DNA of 64,000 nucleotides from Mycobacterium sp. (lineage in GTDB: Bacteria > Actinomycetota > Actinomycetes > Mycobacteriales > Mycobacteriaceae). The notes beneath the pieces were generated by a model that had not been told where the DNA came from, ran no database searches, and saw only the letters and a list, made by a program, of their open reading frames with translations. Each line of letters begins with the position of its first letter. The stretch's first letter is position 1. Below are positions 63,605-64,000 of this stretch, in pieces. A program made the position numbers and the translations under genes. The stretch spans positions 1 to 64,000 of the forward strand of contig JAGQTV010000019.1 in the NCBI GenBank assembly GCA_020438845.1, in the 5' to 3' direction.

Positions 63605-64000
63605 CTAATCAGCCTTCGCCGGCGCCGGCGCCGGGAGCACCGCATACAAGTCACGTTCCAGCGCGTCGCAGGCGACGGCCGACGCCGGCGTCGAAATGGC
63701 GAAGACGTCGATCACCGAGGACCCGAGGGTGGTGATCTTCGCCCAGTCGATGTCGACACCGGCACGCTCGAACACCGCCGTGAGCATGGCCAGCAGTCCG
63801 GCGCGGTCACCGGCGCGGACCTCCACCACCTGGCGGCCGGGTTGGCTGCTGGGGTGCCACAGGATCCGTGGCGGGGCCGGTACAGCACCGGGTACTGCAA
63901 GGGCAGGCTCGCCGGCCCGGCCGACGCCGTGCCGCGCGGCTTCCCGATCACGCTTTTCCAGCGAGCCCAGCACGTCCAGTCTCCCCTTGAGGGCGAGGAT
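63605..64000 (-). CDS. glnD: PII uridylyltransferase GlnD, C-terminal part
   Basis: Last ~130 codons only; the gene runs past the window edge. Contains an ACT domain (VVEVRAGDRAGLLAMLTAVFERAGVDIDWAKITTLG) with VIDVFAIS, the C-terminal glutamine-sensing part of GlnD. Position near ffh as in Rv2918c supports the call. Confidence 0.85.
   Translation of the reverse strand: MLALKGRLDVLGSLEKRDREAARHGVGRAGEPALAVPGAVPAPPRILWHPSSQPGRQVVEVRAGDRAGLLAMLTAVFERAGVDIDWAKITTLGSSVIDVFAISTPASAVACDALERDLYAVLPAPAPAKAD

Overview
The window is a high-GC actinobacterial chromosome segment from a mycobacterium. Supporting evidence: an intact FAS-II mycolic-acid operon (fabD-acpM-kasA-kasB-accD6) with a MabR-type regulator, ESX-1-type secretion genes (PE35, PPE68, EsxB, EsxA, EspI, EccD, EspJ homologues), the coproporphyrin-dependent haem genes, and an ahpE, ptpA/ptkA and SURF1 neighbourhood. 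From memory, three blocks follow the order of M. tuberculosis Rv2228c-Rv2252, Rv2676c-Rv2681 and Rv2915c-Rv2918c, and they are joined here by accessory material. I cannot name the species.

Layout. 1-290: 5' part of RNase P RNA (minus strand). 0.35-6.4 kb (minus): split acyltransferase-3/SGNH lipoprotein pair, a methyltransferase and a Tat-lipoprotein sulfatase. 6.5-13.5 kb: RNase HI/phosphatase, zinc-ribbon protein, Nif3-like protein, cobC, then ptkA-ptpA-SURF1, with cobD convergent. 13.6-18.2 kb: a secreted protein whose GH114 glycosidase barrel appears circularly permuted, a repeat-rich surface protein and a DUF4344 lipoprotein. 18.2-23.2 kb: purU, small genes, DoxX, a cutinase, and TetR divergent from a P450-ferredoxin pair. 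23.2-24.2 kb: a short segment bounded by a decayed tRNA-Val 3' half and the intact tRNA-Val. 24.2-25.8 kb: ahpE, DUF3052, lipoprotein. 25.9-35.7 kb: aceE, a 58-bp tandem repeat, mabR, and the FAS-II operon.

35.7-38.0 kb is an accessory cassette (repeat-rich secreted protein plus methyltransferase) with a decayed copy of the glpD 3' end on its far side. It is followed by glpD-tetR, divergent from an AGPS-like flavoprotein and a diacylglycerol-kinase-like protein (38.0-42.6 kb). 42.6-45.8 kb is the hemE-hemY-hemQ cluster. 45.9-49.3 kb has DUF3000, RNase D, a membrane protein and a nitroreductase. 49.4-52.2 kb is a large PLP decarboxylase. 52.3-58.6 kb is an incomplete ESX-1-like cluster with no EccA/B/C/E or MycP. 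58.8-64 kb has an amidohydrolase, ffh, a free-standing PE-PPE-like secreted protein and the 3' end of glnD.

Functional themes: cell-envelope lipid synthesis (pyruvate to acetyl-CoA, malonyl-CoA, FAS-II), haem and cobalamin assembly, and secreted or surface proteins in the accessory parts. In-frame tandem repeats are frequent (ptpA 15 bp, rnd start 16 bp, two 45-bp arrays, aceE 3' 58 bp). Several genes (mabR, the nitroreductase, DUF3000, the tetR/flavoprotein pair) have a TANNNT -10 box 5-7 nt before the start codon, the mycobacterial leaderless pattern. The strongest candidates for new biology are the rearranged GH114 protein and the engine-less ESX-1 paralogue.
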